Positions 1 through 7,500 of a stretch of 8,140 nucleotides of DNA are shown one piece after another. How positions within the stretch are numbered: the stretch's first letter is position 1; the number at the start of each line of letters is the position of its first letter. The stretch lies in NCBI GenBank assembly GCA_020442545.1, contig JAGRJX010000237.1:1-8140 (forward strand), given 5' to 3'. The stretch comes from Lysobacterales bacterium. Its GTDB lineage: Bacteria > Pseudomonadota > Gammaproteobacteria > Xanthomonadales > Xanthomonadaceae. The translations under genes were made by a program, and so were the position numbers. A model generated the notes under the pieces. It made no database searches, was not told the origin of the DNA, and saw nothing but the letters and a program-made list of their open reading frames with translations.

Positions 1-854
1 GCCAACGCGGCCTGCGCGGCTGCCAATCCCACGCTGTTGACGTTGAACGACTCGCGAAGGCGCTCGACCAGCGCAATCACCGGCGGCTGCGCCAGCAGGT
101 AGCCGACCCGCAGACCGGCCAGCCCATGCGCCTTGGAAAAGGTGCCGGTAATCGCCAGACGCGGAAACTCGGCCATCAGACCGATGGCCGTCGCCGCATC
201 GGGATCGTCCTGGTACTCGCGATAGGCTTCGTCCACCACCACGATGACGTGCTCAGGCACGTTGGACAGGAACGTCCGCAGTTCCTCCCGCTCCAGCCAG
301 GTGCCGGTGGGGTTGTTCGGGTTGGCGAGACAGGCCAGCCGCGTGCGGCCGTCAATCACCGACAACAGCGCATCGAGATCATGTCCGCATGGCATGACGT
401 GGTCGCGTGGATTGGCGTCGGCCCACTGGATCGGCGCGCCGGTGGCCATCGCCGACAGCGCATAGACCGCAAACGAATGCCGCGCGCAGGCCAGGGCCGC
501 GTCCGGGCTGGTGAAAATCTGGCCCAGCAGCATCAGCAGTTCGTGGGAGCCATTACCCAGGGCGATCCGGTCAACGCCGAGACCAAGGCTTTCGGCCAAC
601 GCCTGCTTGAGGTCGCCACCACGCGGGTCCGGATAGCGATGCACATCTTCGACGGCGGCACGCGCCGCAGCCAGGGCCAGATGGCTGGCGCCGTAGGGAC
701 TCTCGTTGGCGCCCAGTTCGATCAGGTCGTCGAACTGGCGGCGTAACGCGACCAGATCGTGTCCCGGATCGTAGGCGCGCAGCTTCCGGATCGCCGCCTG
801 TGCCAGTGACTCGACGCTGCCCTGCCCGGCTTCGCGGCGGAAGCTTTCGCTCAC
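1..854 (-). CDS. hisC: Histidinol-phosphate aminotransferase (HisC), 3' end cut by window edge
   Basis: This is a PLP-dependent class I/II aminotransferase of the HisC family, which converts imidazole-acetol phosphate plus glutamate to histidinol phosphate in the cytoplasm. The 284 codons present read without a stop and cover about four fifths of a usual 350–370 residue protein; the C-terminus lies beyond the left edge. Visible motifs are an N-terminal LGANESPYG (about residues 47–55), GNGSHE (100–105), ANPNNPTG (177–184, N181 contacting PLP), DEAY (208–211) and TFSKAHGLAGLRVGY with Schiff-base lysine K241 and R249. The spacings N181–D208 and K241–R249 match E. coli HisC (N157–D184, K214–R222). 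The start is GTG at 852–854, inside the pheA stop (GTGA overlap), and no strong Shine-Dalgarno is seen, so coupling to pheA is likely. Directly after pheA, it may also transaminate phenylpyruvate or hydroxyphenylpyruvate; this is inferred from position only. The family call is firm, the exact substrate less so. Confidence 0.93.
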   Translation of the reverse strand, partial: MSESFRREAGQGSVESLAQAAIRKLRAYDPGHDLVALRRQFDDLIELGANESPYGASHLALAAARAAVEDVHRYPDPRGGDLKQALAESLGLGVDRIALGNGSHELLMLLGQIFTSPDAALACARHSFAVYALSAMATGAPIQWADANPRDHVMPCGHDLDALLSVIDGRTRLACLANPNNPTGTWLEREELRTFLSNVPEHVIVVVDEAYREYQDDPDAATAIGLMAEFPRLAITGTFSKAHGLAGLRVGYLLAQPPVIALVERLRESFNVNSVGLAAAQAAL

Positions 855-2095
855 AGCACGGCGACCGGATACGAGCCCAGCACCTTCACTTCCTGCACCG
901 AAGCATCGAGTTGCGCGATGGCCTTCTTCATCGCCTCATCCTGCACGTGGCCGGCGACATCAACGAAAAACGCGTACTGCCAGCGCCCGGAATGCGCCGG
1001 CCGCGACTCGATGCGGTTCATCGACAGGCCCTGGTCGGCAAACGGGCTCAGCACCTGGTACAACGCGCCCGGTCGATCCTTGATGAAGATCAGCAGCGAG
1101 GTGCGATCATGGCCGCTGGGCGGGAACAGCTCGCGGCCCAGCACCAGGAAGCGCGTGGTGTTGTCGGCGTGGTCCTCGATGGGTCCGGCAACGTTCTTCA
1201 GACCGTAGACGCTGCCCGCCGATGCACCGGCAATCGCCGCCGCATCGTCGGCGTTGCGGGCACGACGCGCCGCCTCTGCATTGCTGGCGACGGGAATCTT
1301 CTCCACGTGCGGCAGGTGCTGGCGCAGCCAGGCCTTGGTCTGCGCAAAGCTCTGCGGATGCGAGTAGATGCGCTCGATGTCCCCGATATGCCCGGTGCGC
1401 GACAGCAGGTGCTGATGCACGCGCAGCTCGACTTCGCCGCAGATCTTCAGCTTCGAGGTCAGGAACATGTCCAGCGTTGACTGAATGGTGCCCTGTGTGG
1501 AGTTCTCCACCGGCACCACGCCAAAGTCAGCATTGCCGGATTCCACTTCCTGGAACACTTCTTCAATGGTGGTCAGCGGCAGGCCGTGGGCGGAATGCCC
1601 GAAATGCTTGTGCACGGCAAGCTGCGAGAAGGTGCCTTCCGGGCCGAGGAAACCAACCTTCAGCGGCTCCTGCTGCGCCAGGCAGGCCGACATGATCTCG
1701 CGGAACAGGCGCACCATTTCCTCGTCCGACAGCGGGCCGCCATTGCGATCCAGCACGCCGCGCAGCACCTGCACCTCGCGCTCGGGACGGTAGTAGTCAA
1801 CGGCGGCCTTCAGCTTGCCCTTGGCGCGACCGACCTGCTGGGCAAAGCGCGCGCGCTCGGCGATCAGCTGCTGGATCTCGCGGTCGATGCTGTCGATACG
1901 AGCGCGTACTTCTGGCAGCGCCGGTGCGGTCGGCAATCCTTCTGCTTTCCCGGCAGGCGGCTTGTCCCCGGCAGTGCTCTTGCTGACCGTCTTCTTCGTC
2001 GCAGCCTTCCGGCCAGTTGCCTTCTTTGCAGCCGACACTGCCTTCCGACGCGACGCCCGCTGATCCGCTGTTCGGGTGGTTTTCCGTGTTGCCAT
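851..2095 (-). CDS. pheA: Bifunctional chorismate mutase / prephenate dehydratase (P-protein)
   Basis: The 414-residue cytoplasmic enzyme converts chorismate to prephenate and then to phenylpyruvate, the committed steps to phenylalanine. Residues 58–143 form an AroQ-type chorismate mutase domain (likely active-site R64, R81, K92, the RPERE segment 103–107 and Q141/Q142). Residues 146–322 are prephenate dehydratase, with GPEGTFSQ at 151–158, VPVENST and the catalytic TRF motif (T314-R315-F316). Residues 333–410 are an ACT domain with GALY (343–346) and ESRP (363–366), the elements that bind phenylalanine for feedback inhibition. The ending VLGSYPVAVL is close to that of Pseudomonas PheA. The protein is about 50 residues longer than the usual 360–365 because of a Lys/Arg/Ala-rich N-terminal tail. 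The start is supported by GAGG at 2104–2107, eight bases upstream, and by the TAATG overlap with the serA stop; no later Met precedes the mutase domain. hisC overlaps its 3' end by four bases. Confidence 0.97.
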   Translation of the reverse strand: MATRKTTRTADQRASRRKAVSAAKKATGRKAATKKTVSKSTAGDKPPAGKAEGLPTAPALPEVRARIDSIDREIQQLIAERARFAQQVGRAKGKLKAAVDYYRPEREVQVLRGVLDRNGGPLSDEEMVRLFREIMSACLAQQEPLKVGFLGPEGTFSQLAVHKHFGHSAHGLPLTTIEEVFQEVESGNADFGVVPVENSTQGTIQSTLDMFLTSKLKICGEVELRVHQHLLSRTGHIGDIERIYSHPQSFAQTKAWLRQHLPHVEKIPVASNAEAARRARNADDAAAIAGASAGSVYGLKNVAGPIEDHADNTTRFLVLGRELFPPSGHDRTSLLIFIKDRPGALYQVLSPFADQGLSMNRIESRPAHSGRWQYAFFVDVAGHVQDEAMKKAIAQLDASVQEVKVLGSYPVAVL

Positions 2096-3255
2096 TACAC
2101 GATCCTCAACCTCAGCACGCCATCAATAGCACGCAACGCCGCCAGCGCGTCGGCGTCGACGTCGCTGTCGGTATCAATCAGCGTATACGCCAACTCGCCA
2201 CGCGATGCATTGTGCATCTGGTGGATGTTGATGCCGGCCGCACCCAGCACCTGCGACAGCTGGCCGATCATGTTCGGCCTATTGCGGTTGGCGATGCACA
2301 GCCGGGTGCTGCCCTCGCGGGCCATGCGCGTGTCCGGGAAATTCACCGAATGGCGGATGTTGCCGTTTTCGAGGAAATCACGGATCTGGTCAACGACCAT
2401 GCGCGCACAGTTCTCCTCGGCCTCGCGCGTGGAGGCGCCAAGATGCGGCATGGCGATGACGCGGGGATTGTCGAGCAGTTTCGTGGGCGGGAAATCGGTC
2501 ACGTAGCGCCCGATCCCGCCACCAGCCAGTCCTTCGGCCAGTGCAGCGTGATCAACGATCCCGTCGCGGGCAAAGTTCAGCAGCACCACGCCCTGCTTCG
2601 CCACGGCCAGTGCGTCGTTGCCGAACAGGCCACGCGTGGCATCATTCAGCGGCACGTGGAAGCTGATGAAGTCCGCCGTCGCGAACAGTTCGTTCAGCGA
2701 TCCGGCCTTGGCGACGTCAGAAGACAACTGCCAGGCGCCTTCGACGGTCATGTGCGGGTCGAAACCGACCACCGTCATGCCCAGCGCACGGGCCGCATTC
2801 GCCACCCTGACGCCAATCGCCCCAAGGCCGATCACGCCCAGCGTCTTGCCTTCAAGCTCATAACCCACGAAGCGCTTTTTCTCGGCTTCCATCGCCTTGG
2901 CCGGGTCTTCGACGCCACCCAGCGTGCCGACGAAGCCCAGCGCGTCACTGACGTTTCGCGCCGCCAGCAGCATCCCGGTCAGCACCAGTTCCTTCACCGC
3001 GTTGGCGTTGGCACCCGGAGCGTTAAACACCGGGAGACCGATTTCGCTCATGCGGGACACCGGCACATTGTTGGTGCCGGCACCCGCACGGCCAATCGCT
3101 TCCAGCGCCTCGCCCGGCTGCAGGTCGTGGAGGTTGGCCGAGCGCAGGATGATGGCGTTCGGGTTGCTCTCGCCATCACTGACCGAATATCGATCGTCCG
3201 GAAAACGATCCAGACCAGAGCGCGAGATGTTATTGATGGTTTTGATGCGGAACAT
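2095..3255 (-). CDS. serA: D-3-phosphoglycerate dehydrogenase, short form with ACT domain
   Basis: The 386-residue protein is an NAD-dependent D-2-hydroxyacid dehydrogenase that would oxidise 3-phosphoglycerate to 3-phosphohydroxypyruvate, the first step of serine synthesis and the substrate for SerC next door. Residues 1–95 and about 285–305 form the substrate-binding domain (GRAGAGTNNV at 55–64). The Rossmann domain spans about 96–284, with GLGAIG (143–148) and D166 after the second strand, favouring NAD over NADP. A catalytic Arg is expected at R230 (NFARDG) and His at H271 (MPHLGAST). Residues about 315–386 form one ACT domain ending IDGVLRLRIV, suggesting allosteric control by an amino acid. 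The intervening domain of long SerA proteins is absent. The DVFxxEP motif carrying the usual catalytic Glu is replaced by TDFPPTKLLDNP (253–264). MFRIKTINNIS is a typical N-terminus for the short class, so the ATG is credible although no Shine-Dalgarno precedes it. A related hydroxyacid dehydrogenase is possible, but location after serC favours SerA. Confidence 0.92.
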   Translation of the reverse strand: MFRIKTINNISRSGLDRFPDDRYSVSDGESNPNAIILRSANLHDLQPGEALEAIGRAGAGTNNVPVSRMSEIGLPVFNAPGANANAVKELVLTGMLLAARNVSDALGFVGTLGGVEDPAKAMEAEKKRFVGYELEGKTLGVIGLGAIGVRVANAARALGMTVVGFDPHMTVEGAWQLSSDVAKAGSLNELFATADFISFHVPLNDATRGLFGNDALAVAKQGVVLLNFARDGIVDHAALAEGLAGGGIGRYVTDFPPTKLLDNPRVIAMPHLGASTREAEENCARMVVDQIRDFLENGNIRHSVNFPDTRMAREGSTRLCIANRNRPNMIGQLSQVLGAAGINIHQMHNASRGELAYTLIDTDSDVDADALAALRAIDGVLRLRIV

Positions 3256-3264
3256 GTGAGAGCC

Positions 3265-3292
3265 GTGATTGGTGATTCGTGATTGGTGATTC
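3265..3292. repeat. Four tandem GTGATTS heptamers
   Basis: Four perfect-length 7-base units lie head to tail: GTGATTG, GTGATTC, GTGATTG, GTGATTC, so the block is also two copies of one 14-base unit. It sits 9 bases upstream of the serA ATG and falls in the serA 5' leader, where it reads as (S)AATCAC on the coding strand. Similar low-complexity heptamer blocks are, from memory, common between genes of Xanthomonadaceae; I cannot verify that here. No function is assigned. Confidence 0.9.
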
Positions 3293-3305
3293 GAGCCGGA
3301 CCTAA

Positions 3306-3360
3306 TAGCGGAGCTTGCTCCGCTGCTTTTCCCTCAGGGGGTAGCGGAGCAAGCTCCGCT
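3306..3360. repeat. REPIN-like inverted pair of palindromic repeats between serC and serA
   Basis: Two 18-base elements, AGCGGAGCTTGCTCCGCT (3307–3324) and AGCGGAGCAAGCTCCGCT (3343–3360), are exact reverse complements of each other, separated by 18 bases. Each is itself a near-perfect hairpin (8-bp arms around TT or AA) and each is preceded by T. Two inverted REP units with a short spacer is the REPIN arrangement, spread by RAYT transposases in many gammaproteobacteria. No T-run follows on either strand, so a simple rho-independent terminator is unlikely. The transcript from serC to serA would cross it and could be paused, processed or stabilised there; that is inference. Confidence 0.75.
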
Positions 3361-3374
3361 CTACGCAGTTGGTG

Positions 3375-4454
3375 TCATCCGCGACGCTTCGCGAAATCGG
3401 CCATGAAGTCGATCAACGCCTGCACACCGTCCATCGGCATGGCGTTGTAGATCGAGGCGCGCATGCCGCCCACCGAGCGATGTCCCTTCAGCGCCAGCAG
3501 GCCGGCAGCCTTGGACTCGGCGAGGAAATCGGCGTCCAGCGCGGCGTCCGTCAGCGTGAAGGGAACATTCATCCAGGAACGGGCACGCCGTGCCACCGGG
3601 TTGGCGTAGAAGCCGCCTGAACCGTCAATCGCGGCGTACAGGGCATCGGCCTTGGCCTGATTGCGCTCGGCCATGGCGCCGAGACCGCCCTGCGCCTTGA
3701 GCCACTTGAACACCAGCCCGGCCAGGTACCAGGCGAAGGTCGGCGGCGTATTCAGCATCGAATCCGAGCCGGCAATGGCGTTGTAGTAAAAAATCCTGGC
3801 GATGTTGTCCGGGCAGCGCGCGATCAGATCATCGTGGATGATGGCAATGGCCAGCCCCGATGGCCCGATGTTCTTCTGCGCGCCGGCATAGATCATGCCG
3901 AAGCGTGAGACATCCACCGGCCGCGACAGGATGGTCGATGACATATCGGCCACCAGCGGCACGTCGCCGACATCGGGAACGTCGTGGAACTCCACGCCAT
4001 GGATGGTTTCGTTGGGTGTGTAGTGCAGATAGGCCGCTGACGGGTCGGCGCTCCAGCCCGCATCCGGGATATCGGTGTAGTTGCCGCCCTTGGTGTCGGC
4101 AACCACGTGGACATCCGCATACGGACGCGCTTCCTTCACCGCCTTCTCAGCCCAGGCGCCGGTCACCACGTAGTCTGCCCGTCCGCCAGCGGCGAAATTG
4201 ATCGGGATCAGCGCGAACTGCTGCGTTGCGCCACCCTGCAGGAACAGCACGCGATAGTCTTCCGGGATTGCCAGCAGCTCACGCAGGTCGCGTTCGGCTT
4301 CGGCGGCCGTTTCCACGAAGGCTTTGCCGCGATGGCTGACTTCCATCACCGAGGCGCGTTCACCGCCCCATTCCAACAATTCGGCCTGGGCCTGGCGCAA
4401 AACCGCCTCTGGCAGCGCGGCCGGGCCGGCGCTGAAATTGAAACCGCGAGACAT
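3375..4454 (-). CDS. serC: Phosphoserine aminotransferase
   Basis: The 359-residue PLP enzyme transfers an amino group from glutamate to 3-phosphohydroxypyruvate, giving O-phosphoserine; in gammaproteobacteria the same enzyme also serves the pyridoxal phosphate pathway. It is cytoplasmic and of normal family length. The N-terminal FNFSAGPAALP (5–15), GGATQQF (74–80), VADMSST with D170, the Schiff-base lysine K194 in GAQKNIGPSG, and the C-terminal GHRSVGGMRASIYNAMP (324–340) are all family hallmarks. The ATG is preceded by GGAG at 4462–4465 with a 7-base spacer. It is the first gene of the run serC–serA–pheA–hisC, 119 bp ahead of serA, and 115 bp behind the PAS-GGDEF-EAL gene on the same strand. 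I see no convincing sigma-70 promoter in that 115 bp; the -10-like TGCTAAGTT around 4490–4498 (minus strand) has no good partner, so the operon start is unresolved. Confidence 0.98.
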   Translation of the reverse strand: MSRGFNFSAGPAALPEAVLRQAQAELLEWGGERASVMEVSHRGKAFVETAAEAERDLRELLAIPEDYRVLFLQGGATQQFALIPINFAAGGRADYVVTGAWAEKAVKEARPYADVHVVADTKGGNYTDIPDAGWSADPSAAYLHYTPNETIHGVEFHDVPDVGDVPLVADMSSTILSRPVDVSRFGMIYAGAQKNIGPSGLAIAIIHDDLIARCPDNIARIFYYNAIAGSDSMLNTPPTFAWYLAGLVFKWLKAQGGLGAMAERNQAKADALYAAIDGSGGFYANPVARRARSWMNVPFTLTDAALDADFLAESKAAGLLALKGHRSVGGMRASIYNAMPMDGVQALIDFMADFAKRRG

Positions 4455-4461
4455 GGGGGAA

Positions 4462-4465
4462 CTCC
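4462..4465 (-). promoter_or_regulatory. Shine-Dalgarno site of serC
   Basis: GGAG on the minus strand lies 7 bases before the serC ATG and supports that start. Confidence 0.7.
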
Positions 4466-4569
4466 GGGATGACCGTGCGGGACGGTATCGAACTTAGCAT
4501 GATGCACCGCAGCACGGAAGCGGCGCTCACGAGCCTCTGCAACAAGCGGCATCCGGACTGACCGGAAGC

Positions 4570-7500
4570 TCAGGCCCGACGCTCCGCGCGGCCGGATTTT
4601 CCCGTCAGGCGCGCAGAGAAGGCCTCGTGATTCATTGGCTTTCCGAACAGATAGCCCTGGGCGAAGCGGCAGCCCATGGCCAGTAGCAGTTCCCGCTGCG
4701 CCTGGGTTTCCACGCCCTCGGCGATCAGGTGAAGCCCAAGGTCCCCGGCGAATCCGACGATGGTCCGCGCGATGGCCTGGTGGCGCGAATTGGTGGTGAT
4801 GTCGGCAACAAAACCGTGGTCGATCTTGAGTGCATCGAACGTCGCCGAGGCGAAAGACTCCAGCGAGGAATAGCCGGTACCGAAGTCGTCCACCACCAAG
4901 CTGAGGCCCAGGGCGGCAAGGCTTTCCAGGCGTTCGGTGGCATGCGTTCGGCCCTGACGGAATACCGTTTCGGTGATCTCCAGCTGCAGGCCGTCGGCCG
5001 GCAGACCGGCTTCGGCAAGAATTTCTTCGATGCGTGACAGCAGTTGCGGGTCATTGAACTGGCGCTCGTCAATATTGACGCTAAGCCGCAACTTGCTGCA
5101 ATCCCGCCGCCAGCCGGCGACTTGCGCGGCAGCATGGCGCAGCACCCACCAGTCAATCGCGGTCAGCAGGCCGCTCTCTTCGGCAACCTCCAGAAAATCA
5201 TCCGGGTACAGCAGACCACGAGCCGGATGCTGCCAGCGCAGCAGCGCTTCGCAGCCAAGCGTGGCACCACTTTCCAGGTCGACGATGGGTTGAAAGTGGA
5301 CGCGGAACTCCTCGCGTTCCAGCGCCTGCCGCAGGTCGGTCTCCATCTGCAGGCGTTGCTGCACAGCTGCGCGCATGTCTGCGTCAAAGAATACGTAGGC
5401 CGCCTTGCCCTGAGCCTTGGCGCGGTACATGGCGGTGTCGGCATCACGCAGCACTTGATCCGGTGTCCGGTAATGAGGCCCACCCATGACGATGCCGACG
5501 CTGGCACCGGAGTAGATCCGACTCCCGTCGAGGTCGATCGGCTGCGCGAACAACTCGAGCAGGCGCTGCGCAATGGCCTCGGCCCTCGCGCTGTCACAGC
5601 TGTCCAGCGACAGCAGCGTGAATTCGTCGCCGCCGTAGCGCGCCACCAGCGCGTCGTCGCGGAATGCCGCTTCCAGCTCCACGGCGAGACTCACCAGCAG
5701 GCGGTCACCCGCCGCATGCCCCAGACCGTCATTGACCAGCTTGAAGCCATCGAGATCGACAAAAAGGACGGCATAGTCGTGCCGTGACTGCTGCTGTGCC
5801 GACGCAATCCGTTGTTCGAGGCGCTGGTGGAATACCATGCGGTTCGGGAGCCCGGTCAGCGCATCGTGCGCGGCATGGAAGCGCAGACGCTGCTCGGCCT
5901 CGCGCTGGCGGGTGATGTCGCGCACCGTGCCAGTCAGGTGGCGCTCGCCGTCGAGATCAACGGGTCCGGCGCTGACGGTTACGTAGACGCGATGGCCATC
6001 CTTGTGCAGGTAGCAGCTCTCGAATTCCAGCGGCAACTCCTCGCCTTCGTCGAAGCGCTGCAGCCGACCCATGGCAATGTCGCGGAAATCCGGCGCCAGC
6101 AGGCGCTCGAAAGTCATGGTGGTCAGCTCGCGTTCGCTGTAACCGAACATCGCGGCCATACGCTGGTTGACGTAGACGTAGCGACGCCCCCTGGCCACGA
6201 ACACGCCGCTCTGGCTGTGCTCCACCAGTTGGCGATAGCGGGCTTCCGAACGCAGCAACGCCTCCTCGATCACCCGTCGATGCTGGATATCCTGCACCGA
6301 GCCGGCAAAACGCACCTGTCCAGCGCCGAGGGCATCGCCATGGTCGCCTTGCAGCTGAACGTTGACATTGACCCAGCGCTGTCGACCATCGCGGCAGAGC
6401 AATTTCGTTTCATGATTGACGAGACGGCCGTCGCGCAAGACCCTGTCGATCAGCAAGGGACGTTCCTTGGCGTCGGCATACAGCATCGCCACGTTCCGGA
6501 CTTCTGCCAGCAACTGTCCGCTGTCGTCGTAGCCCAGCAATCGAACCATTGCCGGATTGGCATCCACGATGCTGCCGTCCTCCAGCGTTCGGAACAGCCC
6601 CACCGGAGACTGTTCAAACAACTCCCGATAGCGGCGTTCTGCCGCCTCGATGGCGCGCCGCTGAGCACGGTCCTCAGTGATGTCGCGGACAAGCCCGGTC
6701 GAGGCCGGCTTGCCACGCAGCATCACGGCATCAGCGAACACGGCAAACAGGCGCACGTGCCCGTCCCGGTGCCGCAAGTGGATTTCGTAACTCTGCTGGG
6801 CCATTGACCCGGATTCACGCTCCCGGCGGCGAGCCTCCTGAGCCGCAGTGTCTTCGTCCGCGACGAGCCTCATGTACTCGATGCCGATGAACTGGCCTTG
6901 CTCGTAGCCCAGCATGTGCGCCAGCGCAGCGTTTGCAAACACAATAATCCCGTGCTGAATCAGAAACACACCGTCACGGCAGTGGTCGACCAGCACGCGG
7001 TACATGGCTTCAGACTGCCGCAAGGCCTCTTCACCGGCGACCTGTTCGGTGATGTCAACCACCGAGCCTTCGTAGAAGCGCAGGCTGCCCTGTTCATCAC
7101 GCACTTCGTGGGCGTTTTCCAGAATCCACCGATGTTCGCCATCGGCGCGACGGATGAGAGCACGCCTTCCGCGAATTTCGCCGAGCTCGCACAGGTCCCG
7201 ATGTACCGCTGCGGCGTGCGTCGCGTCCACGTAGTAGTGCTTGGCCGGCATATCGCGCAGGGCCAGCATCGCGGTTGGCGAGCGGAACCCGAAAACCTCC
7301 GCCATCGCGGGGTTGACGTCAATGAAGCCGCCATCCGGAAGGCTGCGATAGAGCCCTTCGGTCGCCGACAGGTAGAGTTCGCGATAGCTTGCCTGCTCGA
7401 TCTGCGGATCAGACTGCACCTCGCCACTGCTGGCGCCGACGCGCAACAGGCAGAAATTGAAGATATTCCCGTGGCGCTCGAAGCACTCCACATCAAGCAG

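Noticed and set aside
126..746. Plus-strand open frame (206 codons) over hisC
   Set aside because: Opposite strand reads a complete HisC motif series; the plus-strand product has no recognisable features.
2017..3282. Long plus-strand open frame (421 codons) across the serA and pheA ends
   Set aside because: It lies opposite well-conserved serA and pheA, its product has no recognisable motif and is rich in His/Arg/Gln as expected from the antisense of GC-rich genes.
3306..3360. Palindromes between serC and serA as an intrinsic terminator
   Set aside because: The hairpins are strong but no T-tract follows on the minus strand, and the genes downstream belong to the same pathway; better explained as REP-type repeats.
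4346..4552. Small minus-strand frame overlapping the serC start as a leader peptide
   Set aside because: It runs out of frame deep into serC, with no ribosome site, no run of regulatory codons (Ser or Phe) and no attenuator-like hairpins.
4552..4566. Hairpin TCCGG-N5-CCGGA just after the PAS-GGDEF-EAL stop as a terminator
   Set aside because: Only five base pairs and no T-run follows on the minus strand.
5812..6807. Plus-strand open frame (331 codons) inside the PAS region
   Set aside because: Antisense to clear PAS domains, with no domain or ribosome site of its own; a by-product of GC-rich codon use.
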